A stretch of 64,000 bases of DNA from Lycocorax pyrrhopterus obiensis. Lineage: Eukaryota; Chordata; Aves; Passeriformes; Paradisaeidae. Position numbers and translations under genes: made by a program. This document shows, piece by piece, positions 50,135 to 60,376 of this stretch. The stretch is taken from NCBI GenBank assembly GCA_014706295.1, contig JACSVZ010000002.1, forward strand, positions 18,894,494 to 18,958,493, written 5' to 3'. The notes below the pieces were generated by a model, which worked only from the letters and a program-made list of their open reading frames with translations, searched no databases and was not told the origin of the DNA. The stretch's first letter is position 1; each line of letters opens with the position of its first letter.

Positions 50135-50336
50135 AAAAACCAAACTAACATCATCACAACACAAACCAAAAAATGGATGATTCACGAACCTTGACCCATC
50201 ACCACAACTACAACAATTACCCATGATCATTCTACTCTCTAACATTGTTCAGTGCTTGTTTTGCCCATTAGCTCTCCCAATTACTACCTTTATCTCAAAA
50301 TACTCATGGTTTGCCCACATTCTCCACCAAAAAGAT

Positions 50337-50560
50337 TGTAGTGGGTTGATGTTTTTTAGATTCCAGGCACCCACCAACGCCTCTCTGTTGTTCCCCTCCA
50401 CAAGTGGACTGGTGAGAGAAAAATATAATGAAGGGTTCATGGGTGAAGGACTGGGAGAGATCACTCACCAAATACCATCACAGGAAAAACAGGCTAAAAT
50501 TAGAGATACTAATTTAATTTATTGCCAACTAAATCAGAACAACAAAAAATGGAATTTTGG
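50337..50560. mobile_element. second avian ERV LTR fragment, different family
   Basis: It starts TGTAGTGGGTTGATG and shows CCAGGCACCCACCAACGCC, then GAGAGATCACTCACCAAATA, CCATCACAGGAAAAACAG, then TTAATTTATTGCCAACTAAATCAGA. This is the beginning of another widespread avian LTR, in the same orientation as the fragment at 49857. The rest of the LTR is absent and no internal genes are seen, so it is a truncated remnant. Confidence 0.7.
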
Positions 50561-51571
50561 ATTGTTGGAAACTCCAGTTAAAAAGTAAACTCACTTGGAA
50601 CCAGTTGTTAGTATTAGGTAATGGGCTCTGCTGGATCAATGGGTCTTTCAGCAGATCAGATCTAAAGCAACAAACAAACATCTTCAAAAGAACTTAAATG
50701 AATTTACTGGAATTTTCTTCAGGTTCTATTAAAGACTTCTAGATGGAGTCTCTCAGACATGTGCCAGTGAATCATTATAACAAGGAGAAACTCATGCTTA
50801 AAAGAATGTGCTCCAGTTATGCAGTTTGCAGGATCTGGGTCAGCTTTTCACTTCTGGAGTACAGGGTAGTGCTTCATCCACCCTGAAATAGCTGAGAACA
50901 GGCATCAGTGACAAAACCTTGTGGCTAGTTAGTGAGCTGCATAATAAGTTACTTTTCTCTGCTGTCTAGGTTCTTCACAGCCTGCTCCTACACTACTGTT
51001 TCTACCAGGCTGCATATGAGCTTCTGAGCAATCTACTGCCCTTGTGGGCCACTTGATTTTCAAACAAAGTTCCTTTGTTCTTTCTCTCTCGCTGGAATGA
51101 AGCTCACATAGATATTCTTAAGGTCAGCTTTTCTTTTCAAAACATTTCTTTCCAGTAATGTCTAAGAACTTTAGTCTGAATCTGTGCAAGTGTAAATTAT
51201 TACAGTTACCAACATCCTCTCATACTGTTTTTTTAATTTCTCTCATGCCTTTATCTATCTCTTGTCTGTTGCCTTAGATTGCCAAGTACCTTTGAAATCA
51301 AATGTCTTTTGATTTTTTTCCTAGTTTAGAAACTCATAAAACAGAATCTAGAACGCTAAACAGAATGAATATATATACTGCAGTCACAATCACAAATGTA
51401 AACATTATCCCTTTGTGATGTGCTGCACTATGGATGTTGAAAAAGCTTCAGCAGAGAATTTCTTGACCTTTCTGCAGCATTTTTTGAGAGTTCTGTCTTT
51501 CCCATGCAAGTAACTCAAAACAACTTTACAGTTTTGTAAACTTCTTGCACCTGCAGGTTGTTTTGCAAGAT

Positions 51572-51795
51572 TGTTATGGTTCTAACTAGATAAATATTTA
51601 GAAATGGGTGTCTTAGAACTTGACCAATCCCCTCAAGGGGTGGATGGCCAAAAAACCAATTACCTTATGCCATTTAACACACTTTTGCGAACTAACATAT
51701 AAAAGCCTTCGGAAAGATTATTAAATCACTTCCATTTATCCCTGAGCCTGGACTCTGTGTCGTTTCTCTACTCGTCCGTGGTGAGAACAGCGACA
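51572..51795 (+). mobile_element. candidate short solo LTR (about 224 bp)
   Basis: Boundaries TGTTATGG...GCGACA give the TG...CA ends expected of an LTR. Inside are CCAAT-like motifs (51625, 51656), TATAAAAG at 51698-51705 and a poly(A) signal ATTAAA at 51720-51725. A U5-like region containing CTGTGTCGTTTCTC follows. The TATA box shortly before the poly(A) signal recalls avian LTR layouts. I could not find a target-site duplication, and no internal retroviral sequence flanks it. Confidence 0.5.
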
Positions 51796-52091
51796 CTGCA
51801 CTATGTGGTTGTGCATTTTCTGAATGTTGGACTGAAGACCAGTTCAGAATTAAACCACAGTGTTTTGCTAACTTTCCCAATCCTTATTTTAATCATAATT
51901 CTCAGGATTCTTATTCGGTTAAAAAAATATGCAGGCTGTCTGCAGCAGACATTTAGATCTTTGCTCAAAGGCAGACAAATCCTCTTAGACCTAATTCTTC
52001 TTTAAAAAGAGGAACTAATGAGCAAACATAATCCTTCTGGATTTAATATACATGACTCTACCCCTGTTGAGAGATAGGCTCCCTAACTACG

Positions 52092-52109
52092 TTCTTTCTT
52101 TCTTTCTTT
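52092..52109 (+). repeat. short (TTCT)n microsatellite
   Basis: About four and a half TTCT units, 25 bp before the 3' end of a minus-strand CR1. Confidence 0.85.
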
Positions 52110-52133
52110 GTTCTAGCTTTCCAGACCAAACAC

Positions 52134-52545
52134 CTAGAATCATAGAAGATCCTGAGTTGGAAGGAATCCACAAGCATCATCAAAGTCCAACTCTTGGCCC
52201 TGCACAAGAGAGCCCCAAGAATCACAACACGTGCCTGAGAGCATTGTCCAAATGCTTCTTGAACTCTGTCAGGCTTGGCGCTGTTACCACTACTGTGGGG
52301 AGCCATTCCAGTGCCCAACCACCCTCTAGGGGAAGAACCTTTTCCTAATGTCCAACCTAAACCTCCCCTGACACAACATGACCATTCCCTCGAGTCCTGT
52401 CACCGGCCACCACAGAGATCCGTGCCTGAGCTCTCATTCTCCTCACAAGGAAGTTGTAACTGCAATGAGGTCTCTCCTCAGCCTGCTCCTCTCCAGGCTG
52501 AACAGACCAAGTGACCTCAGCCACTCCTCACATGGCTCCCCTGCG
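52134..52545 (-). mobile_element. CR1 LINE 3' fragment (minus strand)
   Basis: On the plus strand it begins AGAATCATAGAAG and carries the complement of the CR1 tail: CCAACTCTTGGCCCTGCACA, TGCTTCTTGAACTCTGTCAG, GAACCTTTTCCTAATGTCC and CTCCAGGCTGAACAGACCAA. It then fades near 52545. It belongs to a different CR1 subfamily from the 38 and 58 kb copies. It is 5'-truncated, with no intact ORF2. Confidence 0.93.
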
Positions 52546-54041
52546 CCTGCAGAGGCTCTGCCTCTGTCTTTCCATGGTTTTCATATTGGTATTCATGTGT
52601 GTCTTCAAGTCATCTGGATTCTGGAATTCCTCAGCCAAACTGAGAGGCCCATGCAGAGCACTCTCTGTGGCCCTGCCATCTCTGGGGCAGAATTGGGATC
52701 CCTCCAGAGTCTCCATTTGAAGCAGGTGGTCCAGCCTGCCCAAGCAGCTGAGTGCAACCATGAGACCTGAACATCTGTGATCAGCAAAGGGCAAACCTTG
52801 CTGGCTACTGAGCTTAAGAACAGACTTTTCTTGTGCTGTTTGTATTTATGGTCTCTCGGCACAATTTATAAGACCAGAGTAAGATACACTTTTAGCTTTC
52901 AGTCTGGGGATAAGATTTTTTTTTCAAAAAAAGCCTTCTTTAAAATATGGTTTATAACTTGCTGTGATAGTGTTTATGTCCAGTACAGTATCTTATCAGG
53001 CCTTGATGAATACCCCTGCCTCTCCACATGTTGACTAATGAGAAAGCTTTACCCAACTTTTGAGAGCACATGTTGCTGATTTGCTGGGACTGGGCAGGAT
53101 TTAGGCATTGTTCCGGTTGGGTGTCTGTAATTACATGGTTTTTAGCAGTGACATCCTGAAAGCCTGCAGCTGCTACCAAAAATGAAGCATTTGCATTACT
53201 TTCAGTCCAGTACTCTAAAACTAGCACTAACCCTCTCAATCCCACTCCTTGCTGAGCACATACGCGACTCCTAGCAAAAGGATGTGCTCTTGTGTTCAGG
53301 GGCAAAAGCAGCCTGAAACGGGTGATCTCAGCCCTTGTGTTGAGGCACTGCGTCTGTGTTGGCTCACACAGGTCCTAACAGTCAGGAGAGGAAAGAAAAC
53401 ACAAACTTGCACATTCATCTGGCTGCAGCACAACAGTGTAGCTTCCCTTTGGCCATGTAAGCATTAGAGAGAAGCTGCAGCACTGTTCAGCACTATGGGA
53501 ACCACCAGTGTTGCAGTGGGGTAGGTGAAAAGGAGTCCATGCCAGGGGCTAAGGTCTTTCCAGCCTCCCCTTGGAAATTTGTGCTTATATTTCACTCTTC
53601 AGAAAATGTACAATAGCACAAGTTATTTACATGGAGATTCAGCATGGGCACTATTATGCAAGCATGTCTTCCCTCTAACCTGAATTTCACTTCTAGAGAA
53701 AATACAGAAGGATTGCAGATACATGGTAACAAAAACATCCAAGTGTCTTCAGCCATTGAAGTACTACCAGGTTTTTGTCAGCCTTCTCAGACCCTTGATT
53801 TCATCTTCTTTTCCATTCTTTGGCTATCCTTTGGCTGTTCTTCTGTCCTATTTGCTGAGGCAGAGCTACTCAGAACAAATCTTACTCTGTTACAAGTTCC
53901 GAGTCCTTTTTTGTCATCCTTAAAGCTTCCCCTAAGGATTACTGAGACTTAATGAATTTTTCAAATTTACCATCAGCTTGACATACAGACTCAAAAATAT
54001 GATTTTTGCAGCTTAGCCACCCCTTGTAGCCAACTTCAACT

Positions 54042-54073
54042 GACTGTGAAGAAAGACAGTCCTCTTCACAGTC
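54042..54073. repeat. perfect 11-bp inverted repeat (hairpin)
   Basis: GACTGTGAAGA at 54042-54052 and its exact complement TCTTCACAGTC at 54063-54073 enclose a 10-base loop. The stem is too short for a typical microRNA precursor. Confidence 0.9.
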
Positions 54074-54213
54074 GTAAGAGTTGGTAATCCTGCAACACGG
54101 CTTCTATGCAGTATGTGACAGCTCCTCTAAGCAAATGGCTGATTCAGTCTATGTGGAAGCATTCAGAGATACAAAGCTTTTACAAAAACAATAATATTTT
54201 TTGTCTTATAGGT

Positions 54214-54249
54214 GGATAGATAGATAGATAGATAGATAGGTAGATAGAT
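54214..54249 (+). repeat. (GATA)n tetranucleotide microsatellite
   Basis: Six and a half pure GATA units, then one GGTA variant and two further units. A plausible polymorphic marker. Confidence 0.95.
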
Positions 54250-56264
54250 TTCCTGCTGTCAAAAAATACTAAGAAAAGGATAGTAATTTTCTTACAGATT
54301 TATTCAGGAGATAATGATTTTTAACAATCGTTTAAAGACAGGATCTATGAGGCAGACATTTAAAGCTCATTATTTTTTCAAAGACTTCCAATAAGTATGA
54401 GAGACCATGACAGTGGAAGCTGATATATCACACTCTGAGTCAGTCTTTGAGCAGTCAATCCAGCATTCCATTTGGAGCATGTTCCATGGCCATTTTTTAT
54501 CCCTTGAAAGATATATGTGCTAGATGGCAAATAATAGGCTGATCAATTCAAATTCTTGGAATAAAAAGTTGGTTCTGCATCCACCGCAATTTTTTTTTTT
54601 GTGAAAAAGCCCTTTCTGAAATTTTGTATCATTACTTTCTTAGAACAAACGTAGTTCAATAAAAGGATAGGGTCGGCAGTGATTTTTTACTCTTTCCCTA
54701 ATTTGTGTACACTGGTCTGTAATGTTTACTGCATTTTAGATGGAGGTATTTCCATATTATATAAATTGCCCCAATCTCTGCAGACTGATGAAGTGAGTGG
54801 CTTTTTCCAGGAGACAATAGAAAAGAAAAAAAAAATTTCCTCCCTCGCTTTCCCTTGATTTTCACCAATGTTTTAATTTATTAAGGAGAAGAGCTTTATA
54901 TATCACAGTAAAATCAAACAATAAGTGAAATCTAATGGCCACACATTTTCTACTAAGCAAATATTTAGTGTACTCAAATTTATGTGTCTTTCCTGGATTA
55001 TTCAGGACATCTTATGCAGAAAGCACTCATTGCTTTGGGGGGAGGTAAATAAATTCATTCAAGCTCCATTATAGACCTTCAATGCAGAGTAATACCATTA
55101 CTACAATTTCTCCTTATATAGAGAAGATACTCAATTAATGTTCTCTTCTACCAGCATTTCCTTTGGGTAAATGCTTTCTGTTAAAAAGCAATCAAAAATA
55201 TCCATCCTTGAGATGTTAAGTAGTAGTGTTCCAATCTGTCGCTAAAGTGGCAATGTTGGGCAGTAGTAAACCTGCAATTTTCAAAGCTGGATGGTGCATA
55301 GAACAAAGTCGTGTGAAATTCTAAATTACAAGTAGTCATTCATTATCTTCAGTGAAACTTGGAAGCTGCTGGAGTACTGTAAACATGAATCATTATGGTT
55401 ATAATGGAAAAAACAACATTTAAAATAATTTTTCCCCTCTGAATAAAGTGTTTTCATCTTTTCCAGGAAGACATGCATTTTAAAAGTCTCTTTACACTTA
55501 CTAAAGCTTCCAGAAATGCAAATATACCTTTCGGATCACCTAAGTAACTTTGTCACTGCCTCTTTATAACTAAAAAAAACCCCAACAAAATATAGGAATA
55601 AAAAAAAAAAGCCAGCAGCCAGTTAGTCCTCCCTTCAAACAACTGATATCTTCGCTGCTTCAGTGACTTGGAAAATTGTGAAGCTATCTAGCTGAACCTC
55701 TACACGACTTGTTTACAGACCAGTTGGGTTTTAGGCTCTTCTAGTATTTAGATTGAATTTCACTTGCCCTTTTTATGTAGTAGAACCAAATACTGATGTA
55801 ATCTTATATAATTAGATGAAGTCTTTTAAAGAGAAGACAATATTTCAGCAATTGCATTAAAAAAAGGATATTCACAATCTTCATTCCAACATAGACCATT
55901 TTTTCCTGAAAAATCCCTTTTCCCAATGTCAAAATTGCTCATCATTAAAGGCCACTGTAAGTTTTGCAAGGCAGAATCCTGCTTCAGCTCGGTTTTCCTT
56001 TCCTGTACCCTCAGACTCTCGTCCTGCTGGTGGGGCTCTTTGCTCTCCTCTGGGACGGCCCAGGCCCACCCTGGCTCACTGCCAGCAGAGAGGCACGTGA
56101 AATGCAAAGGAAAATCCCTCCCATGGAAAGCTGACACAGTTAACATGAGGAGCCATCTCGTCAAAGCATTGGGCTGAAACATAATTCAAAAGACTGACCA
56201 GCCCCAAGTTCTTGTCTCAAGGCAGGATCAGCACTACCTCTGTTTTTCTTGACACAGTTTTAAA

Positions 56265-56330
56265 CCAATATAAGTTGGAAGGGACCCCATTCAGACTCTC
56301 ACCTGAGGTATGCTGACTTCAGCACTGGCT
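56265..56330 (-). mobile_element. possible decayed CR1 3' scrap
   Basis: AAGTTGGAAGGGACC is a hallmark of the complement of CR1 3' ends. What follows (TCTCACCTGAGG, then TGACTTCAG) is only loosely similar, so the call rests mainly on a 13-base match. Confidence 0.3.
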
Positions 56331-58122
56331 AAAAATTTGTAATGTCTGGCAAAGACGGCGACTCCGTCACGACAGTTTATGCCAGTGTTTTACCGTCCCC
56401 ACTCGTACACATTCTTCTTAGCAACTAACCTGGGTTTAATTAATTAATAAAAGCATAAAAAGTTTATGACCTTTTCTGCCTTGATCCAAGAAATCACTGT
56501 TGACAGGAGAAGAAAAAAAATCTGTTTTCAGTGCTATAAGAACAGCCAGTTCCACACAACGTAGCCTAAAGCTTGCCAGGCTTAGACATTTCTTAATCTG
56601 CTGTAGTCATGAACGTTGAATATCAGTGGAGGTTGCATTATAATTAGTTCTCATTATTTTGTAACAAATATGTTTTAGTGTCATATATATTTCTATGCTG
56701 GAATTTTCTGTTATTCTTTATTAACATTATAGATGTATATTTTAGCTCTGTAAATTACATTTGATTGTTATTATCATTTTTGGGATTAAGTTGCCCAAAG
56801 TAAATGCGTGGTTTGTGTTTCAGGCTGTTTGGTAGGCTAGCAGAAGGTTTTGACTTACATTTGGAACAGTTTGCAGGTTAGGTTGTAAGAATGGCAAAAA
56901 GAATAAAAGAAATTTCACATGACATTTATTACGTGTAATTATGAGGATATACTTGACAAATTTTGGTATAATTCTAAAATCTGACAGCTTGTGGGTTTTC
57001 TGATCTATCATTAGTTGAGTGGATTAATAGTTACAACTGCAACTCACATGCACCTGAGTTCTTCCCTTAATGATTTTGCCTATTATTTTCCTTTCCAGGA
57101 CCGTAGAGAACTTTGCAGAGTGCTGCGTTAGAAAAATTATGTCTAGTAAGAGGAGCTTATTTGAACTGAAAACCAATTAATTATAACAAATTTCCAAATA
57201 CAGATTTCCTGATTTTTTTTCTTTCGATTACGCATGCAGTTGAATTGTGATTTCATATTTTCTTCTAAAAATAGGGTTGTGATCTCTTATGGAGTAGGAC
57301 TGCAGAATAATAAGTAATATGCTGGATCCATCACACCAGTCACCCTCCCACTGCAGAGGCACTCAGAAGTTACAAGGGGGAGCACAAAGACATGAGTTAA
57401 AAATACCTTATGGACTGAGTGACTGATTTGGTTCCAAGATGATAGTGATGTTAGAGTTGGCGCTGCAGCCTCACCAGTTCAGACACACAGGTGCAATTTC
57501 AGTTTTACTTATGAGGGAAGTTTTCTGATAGGATATAGCTTTTGATCTGCAGAGCAATCCTGCCTTATTTACCTGGATTTATGGAGAGCAGATGTACTGT
57601 AGCTGCAGCAGTTATCCATCATGATATTTATATATTGACCTCAATATTTACCCCAGTTGGAATACATGCCGAGCAAAGGAAATCTGCCAAGTGCCAATCC
57701 AGAAAAGTCTACAAAATGGGGCTTTTGCTTAACTTATGGAGAGCCAGACACAGCAGGTGTTGTGGCCCTAAGTATGTGGACTGAGACAACCTTTCTGAAT
57801 GATAATTGGTGCGGCGTGCATTTTTTACACCAAAGAAGTGTAAAGGTAGTGTTGTCATTTTCCTCTTTAAGTAATTTGATAACCTCAAATTTGGGAAGTT
57901 TACTATTATCTGTGTTTTGTTTAAAAGTGTTCCCATAGTACAATTTCCAGGGTGTTGCACTATTAAGTTTTCTGCAATCAGGAATAATTTTTTTTACTGA
58001 GAACCTCTTTGAAAGCTGACTTGGAGTGGTTAACATCTATTTATCAGTATCTTATGGATAAACAGTTCTAAAGTTTTTCTAAAGTAATTCAGTACAATAG
58101 TATTTGAAATGGCCCCAGAAAT

Positions 58123-60375
58123 AACAGAATCATAGAATCCTAGAATGGTTTGGATTGGAAGAGACCTTAAAGATCATCTAGTTCCAATCCCCCTGCCATG
58201 GGCAAAGACACGTTCCACTAGACCAGGTTGCTCAGAGCCCCATCCACCTCGGCCTTGAACACTTTCAAGGATGGGGCATTCACAGCTTCTCTGGGCAACT
58301 TGTTCCAGTGCCTTACCACCCTCACAGTAAAGAATTTCTTCCTAACATCTCATCTAAACCTGCCCTGTTTCAGTCTAAAGCCATTTCCCTTGTCCTGTCA
58401 TTACGTGCCCTTGTAAAAAATCCCTCTCTAGCCTGTCTTTCAGGCTCCCTTTAGGTACTAGAAAATGCTCATCAAATCCCCACAGCCTTTTCTTCTCCAG
58501 GCTGAACAGCCCCATCTCAGACTGCCATCGTAGGAGAGGTGCTCCAGCTCTCTGATAATTTTCATGGCCTCCTCTGGACTTGCTCCAGTGGATCCATGTC
58601 CTTCTTATGTTGGGGCCTCACAGGTGGATGCAGCTCTCCTGGTGGGGTCTCACAAGCCCAGGGCAGAGCGGGAGAATCACCTCCCTCCACCAGCTGCTCA
58701 CACTTCTTTTGATGCAGCCCTGAATATTGTTGTCTTTCTGGGCTGCAAGCACACACTGCTGGGTCGTATCAAGCTTCTTGTCCACCAACACTCCCAAGTT
58801 CTCCTCGGGGCTGCTCTCAATCCAGTCTCCACCCAGCCCGTACTTCTGCTTGGGAATGCCCTAACTCAGCTGCAGGATCATACACCTGACCTTGTTGAAT
58901 TTCATGAGGCTGGCACAGGCTCACATCTCAGGCTTGTCAAGGTCTCTGTGGATGTCATCCCTGCCCTAGAGCATGCCAAGGGCACTGCACAGCTCCACAT
59001 CATTGGTAAACTTGCAGAGGGTACACTCCATCCCACTGTCCATGTCGCCAGCAAATATGTTAAACAGTGCTGGTCCCAATACCAACCCCTGATGGGCACC
59101 ACTTGTCGCTGGTCTCCACTGGACATCGAGGCATTGACCACAACTCTTTGAGTTAGAACTGAGTTATCCACTGGGTGTCCATCCGTCAAATACATCTCTC
59201 CAGTTTAGAGACAAGGATATCATGTAGGACAGTGTCAAATGCTTTGCACAAGTCCAGGTAGATGGTGTCAGTCGCCCTTCCCTCATCCAGCAGCACCGTA
59301 ACCCCATCATAGAAGGCCACCAGATTGGTCAAGTTTAATTTGTCCTTAGTGAAGCCATGTCAGCTGTCACAAATCACCTCCTTATTTTCCATGTGCATAA
59401 CTTCTAGGAGGATCTGTTCCATCATCTTTCCAAACACTGTGGTGAGACTAACTGGCCAGTAGTTCCCTGAGTCTTCCTTTTCCCCCCCTCTTTTAAAAAT
59501 GAGGGTTATATTTCCCCTTTTCCAGTTAATGGGAACTTCATCAGATTGTGATAACTTCTCACAGATGATGGATAGTGGCTTAGCCAATTCCTCCACCAGT
59601 TCTCTCAGGACCCATGGATGCATCTCATCAGGTCCCACAGAGGTTGGGAGCTTGTGCATCCTCAGGTTCCTTAGATAGTCTCAAACTTGATCTTCTCCTA
59701 TAATGGGTGGTTCTACATTCTCCCAATCCCTGCCTTTCCCTTCTGTGATGCAGGTGATGTGGCTGGAGCACTGGCTAGTGAAGACTGAGACAAAAATGTT
59801 GTTGAATACCTCAGCCTTCTCCATGCCCTTTGTTACCAGGACTCCCATTCCCTTTCATTTTCCCCAGTTTTCCTTTTATTACCAGTGTACCTATAGAAGA
59901 CTTTCTTGTAGCCCTTGATGTCCTTGGTCAGGTTTAATTCTATCAGGGCTTTACCGTTCCTAAACTGGTCTTTGGCTGTTTGGACAATCTATCCGTACTC
60001 CTCCTGGGCTACCTGCCCCTGCTTCCACCCTCTGTAGCTACCTTTTTGTGGTTGAGTTTGTCCAGGAGCTCCTGGCATTTTTTCTGAACTTCCTTTTTTT
60101 CAGGATGCATTGCTCCCTAGTTTGGAGGAGGTGATCTTTGAATATCAATGAACTTCCTTGGCGTCCTCTTCTCTCCAGGGCTTTATCCCATGGTACCTTA
60201 TCAGGCAGATCCCTGAGGAGGCCAAAGCTTGCTTTCCTGAAGTCCCAAGCAGCGAGCTTGCTGTGCCTCCTCCCTGCTGCCCCAAGGATCTTAAACACCA
60301 TCATTTCATGGCCACTGCAGTCCAGTCTGCCCTTGAGCTTCACCTCCTGCACCAGTCCCTCTGGCCTCTCTTTCA
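58123..60375 (-). mobile_element. CR1 LINE, longest copy, 5'-truncated and inactive
   Basis: About 2.25 kb in minus orientation. The 3' terminus at 58123 reads, on the element strand, ATTCTAGGATTCTATGATTC. Going 5' along the element come the CR1 tail, the C-terminal part of ORF2, the reverse transcriptase, the linker and the end of the endonuclease domain, where the copy is cut off near 60375. Stops and frameshifts break ORF2 many times. The 3' 450 bp closely match the plus-strand copy at 38.3 kb. Confidence 0.95.
58900..59659 (-). pseudogene. CR1 ORF2 reverse transcriptase remnant
   Basis: The frame at 59360-59659 keeps finger/palm landmarks such as [13 protein letters not shown] and [21 protein letters not shown] stop then interrupts it just before the HGFTK segment. 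The palm motif A segment KAFDT (59231-59245) still has its aspartate. The catalytic FADD motif reads FTND at 58999-59010, so one catalytic aspartate is lost. Further stops and frameshifts follow towards the C-terminus. In a working CR1 this domain would copy the element RNA at the target site. Here it cannot be functional. Confidence 0.9.
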
Positions 60376-60376
60376 T
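60038..60376 (-). pseudogene. CR1 ORF2 endonuclease C-terminal remnant
   Basis: A 112-residue open segment containing GLVQEVKLKGRLDCSGHEMM, then DFRKASFGLLRDLPDKVPWD and SSLIFKDHLLQTREQCI. These follow the C-terminal end of the CR1 endonuclease domain and the start of the linker. The N-terminal catalytic part of the endonuclease is absent because the element is truncated here. The GHEM/SDHEM-type histidine region is present. Downstream the frame shifts before the linker at about 60038. Confidence 0.88.

Larger units (their letters stand above)
52546..58122. other. AT-rich non-coding stretch, no gene seen
   Basis: It holds a perfect hairpin at 54042-54073, a GATA repeat at 54214-54249 and a possible CR1 scrap near 56265. 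Frames up to about 118 codons (for example minus 55826-56182 and 52952-53305) match nothing I know. Confidence 0.55.

Noticed and set aside
52378..52770. 130-codon plus-strand ORF
   Set aside because: It begins inside a CR1 fragment read in antisense and runs into unique sequence. No domain is recognisable.
58564..59151. 195-codon plus-strand ORF
   Set aside because: It is the antisense shadow of the minus-strand CR1 ORF2 remnant.
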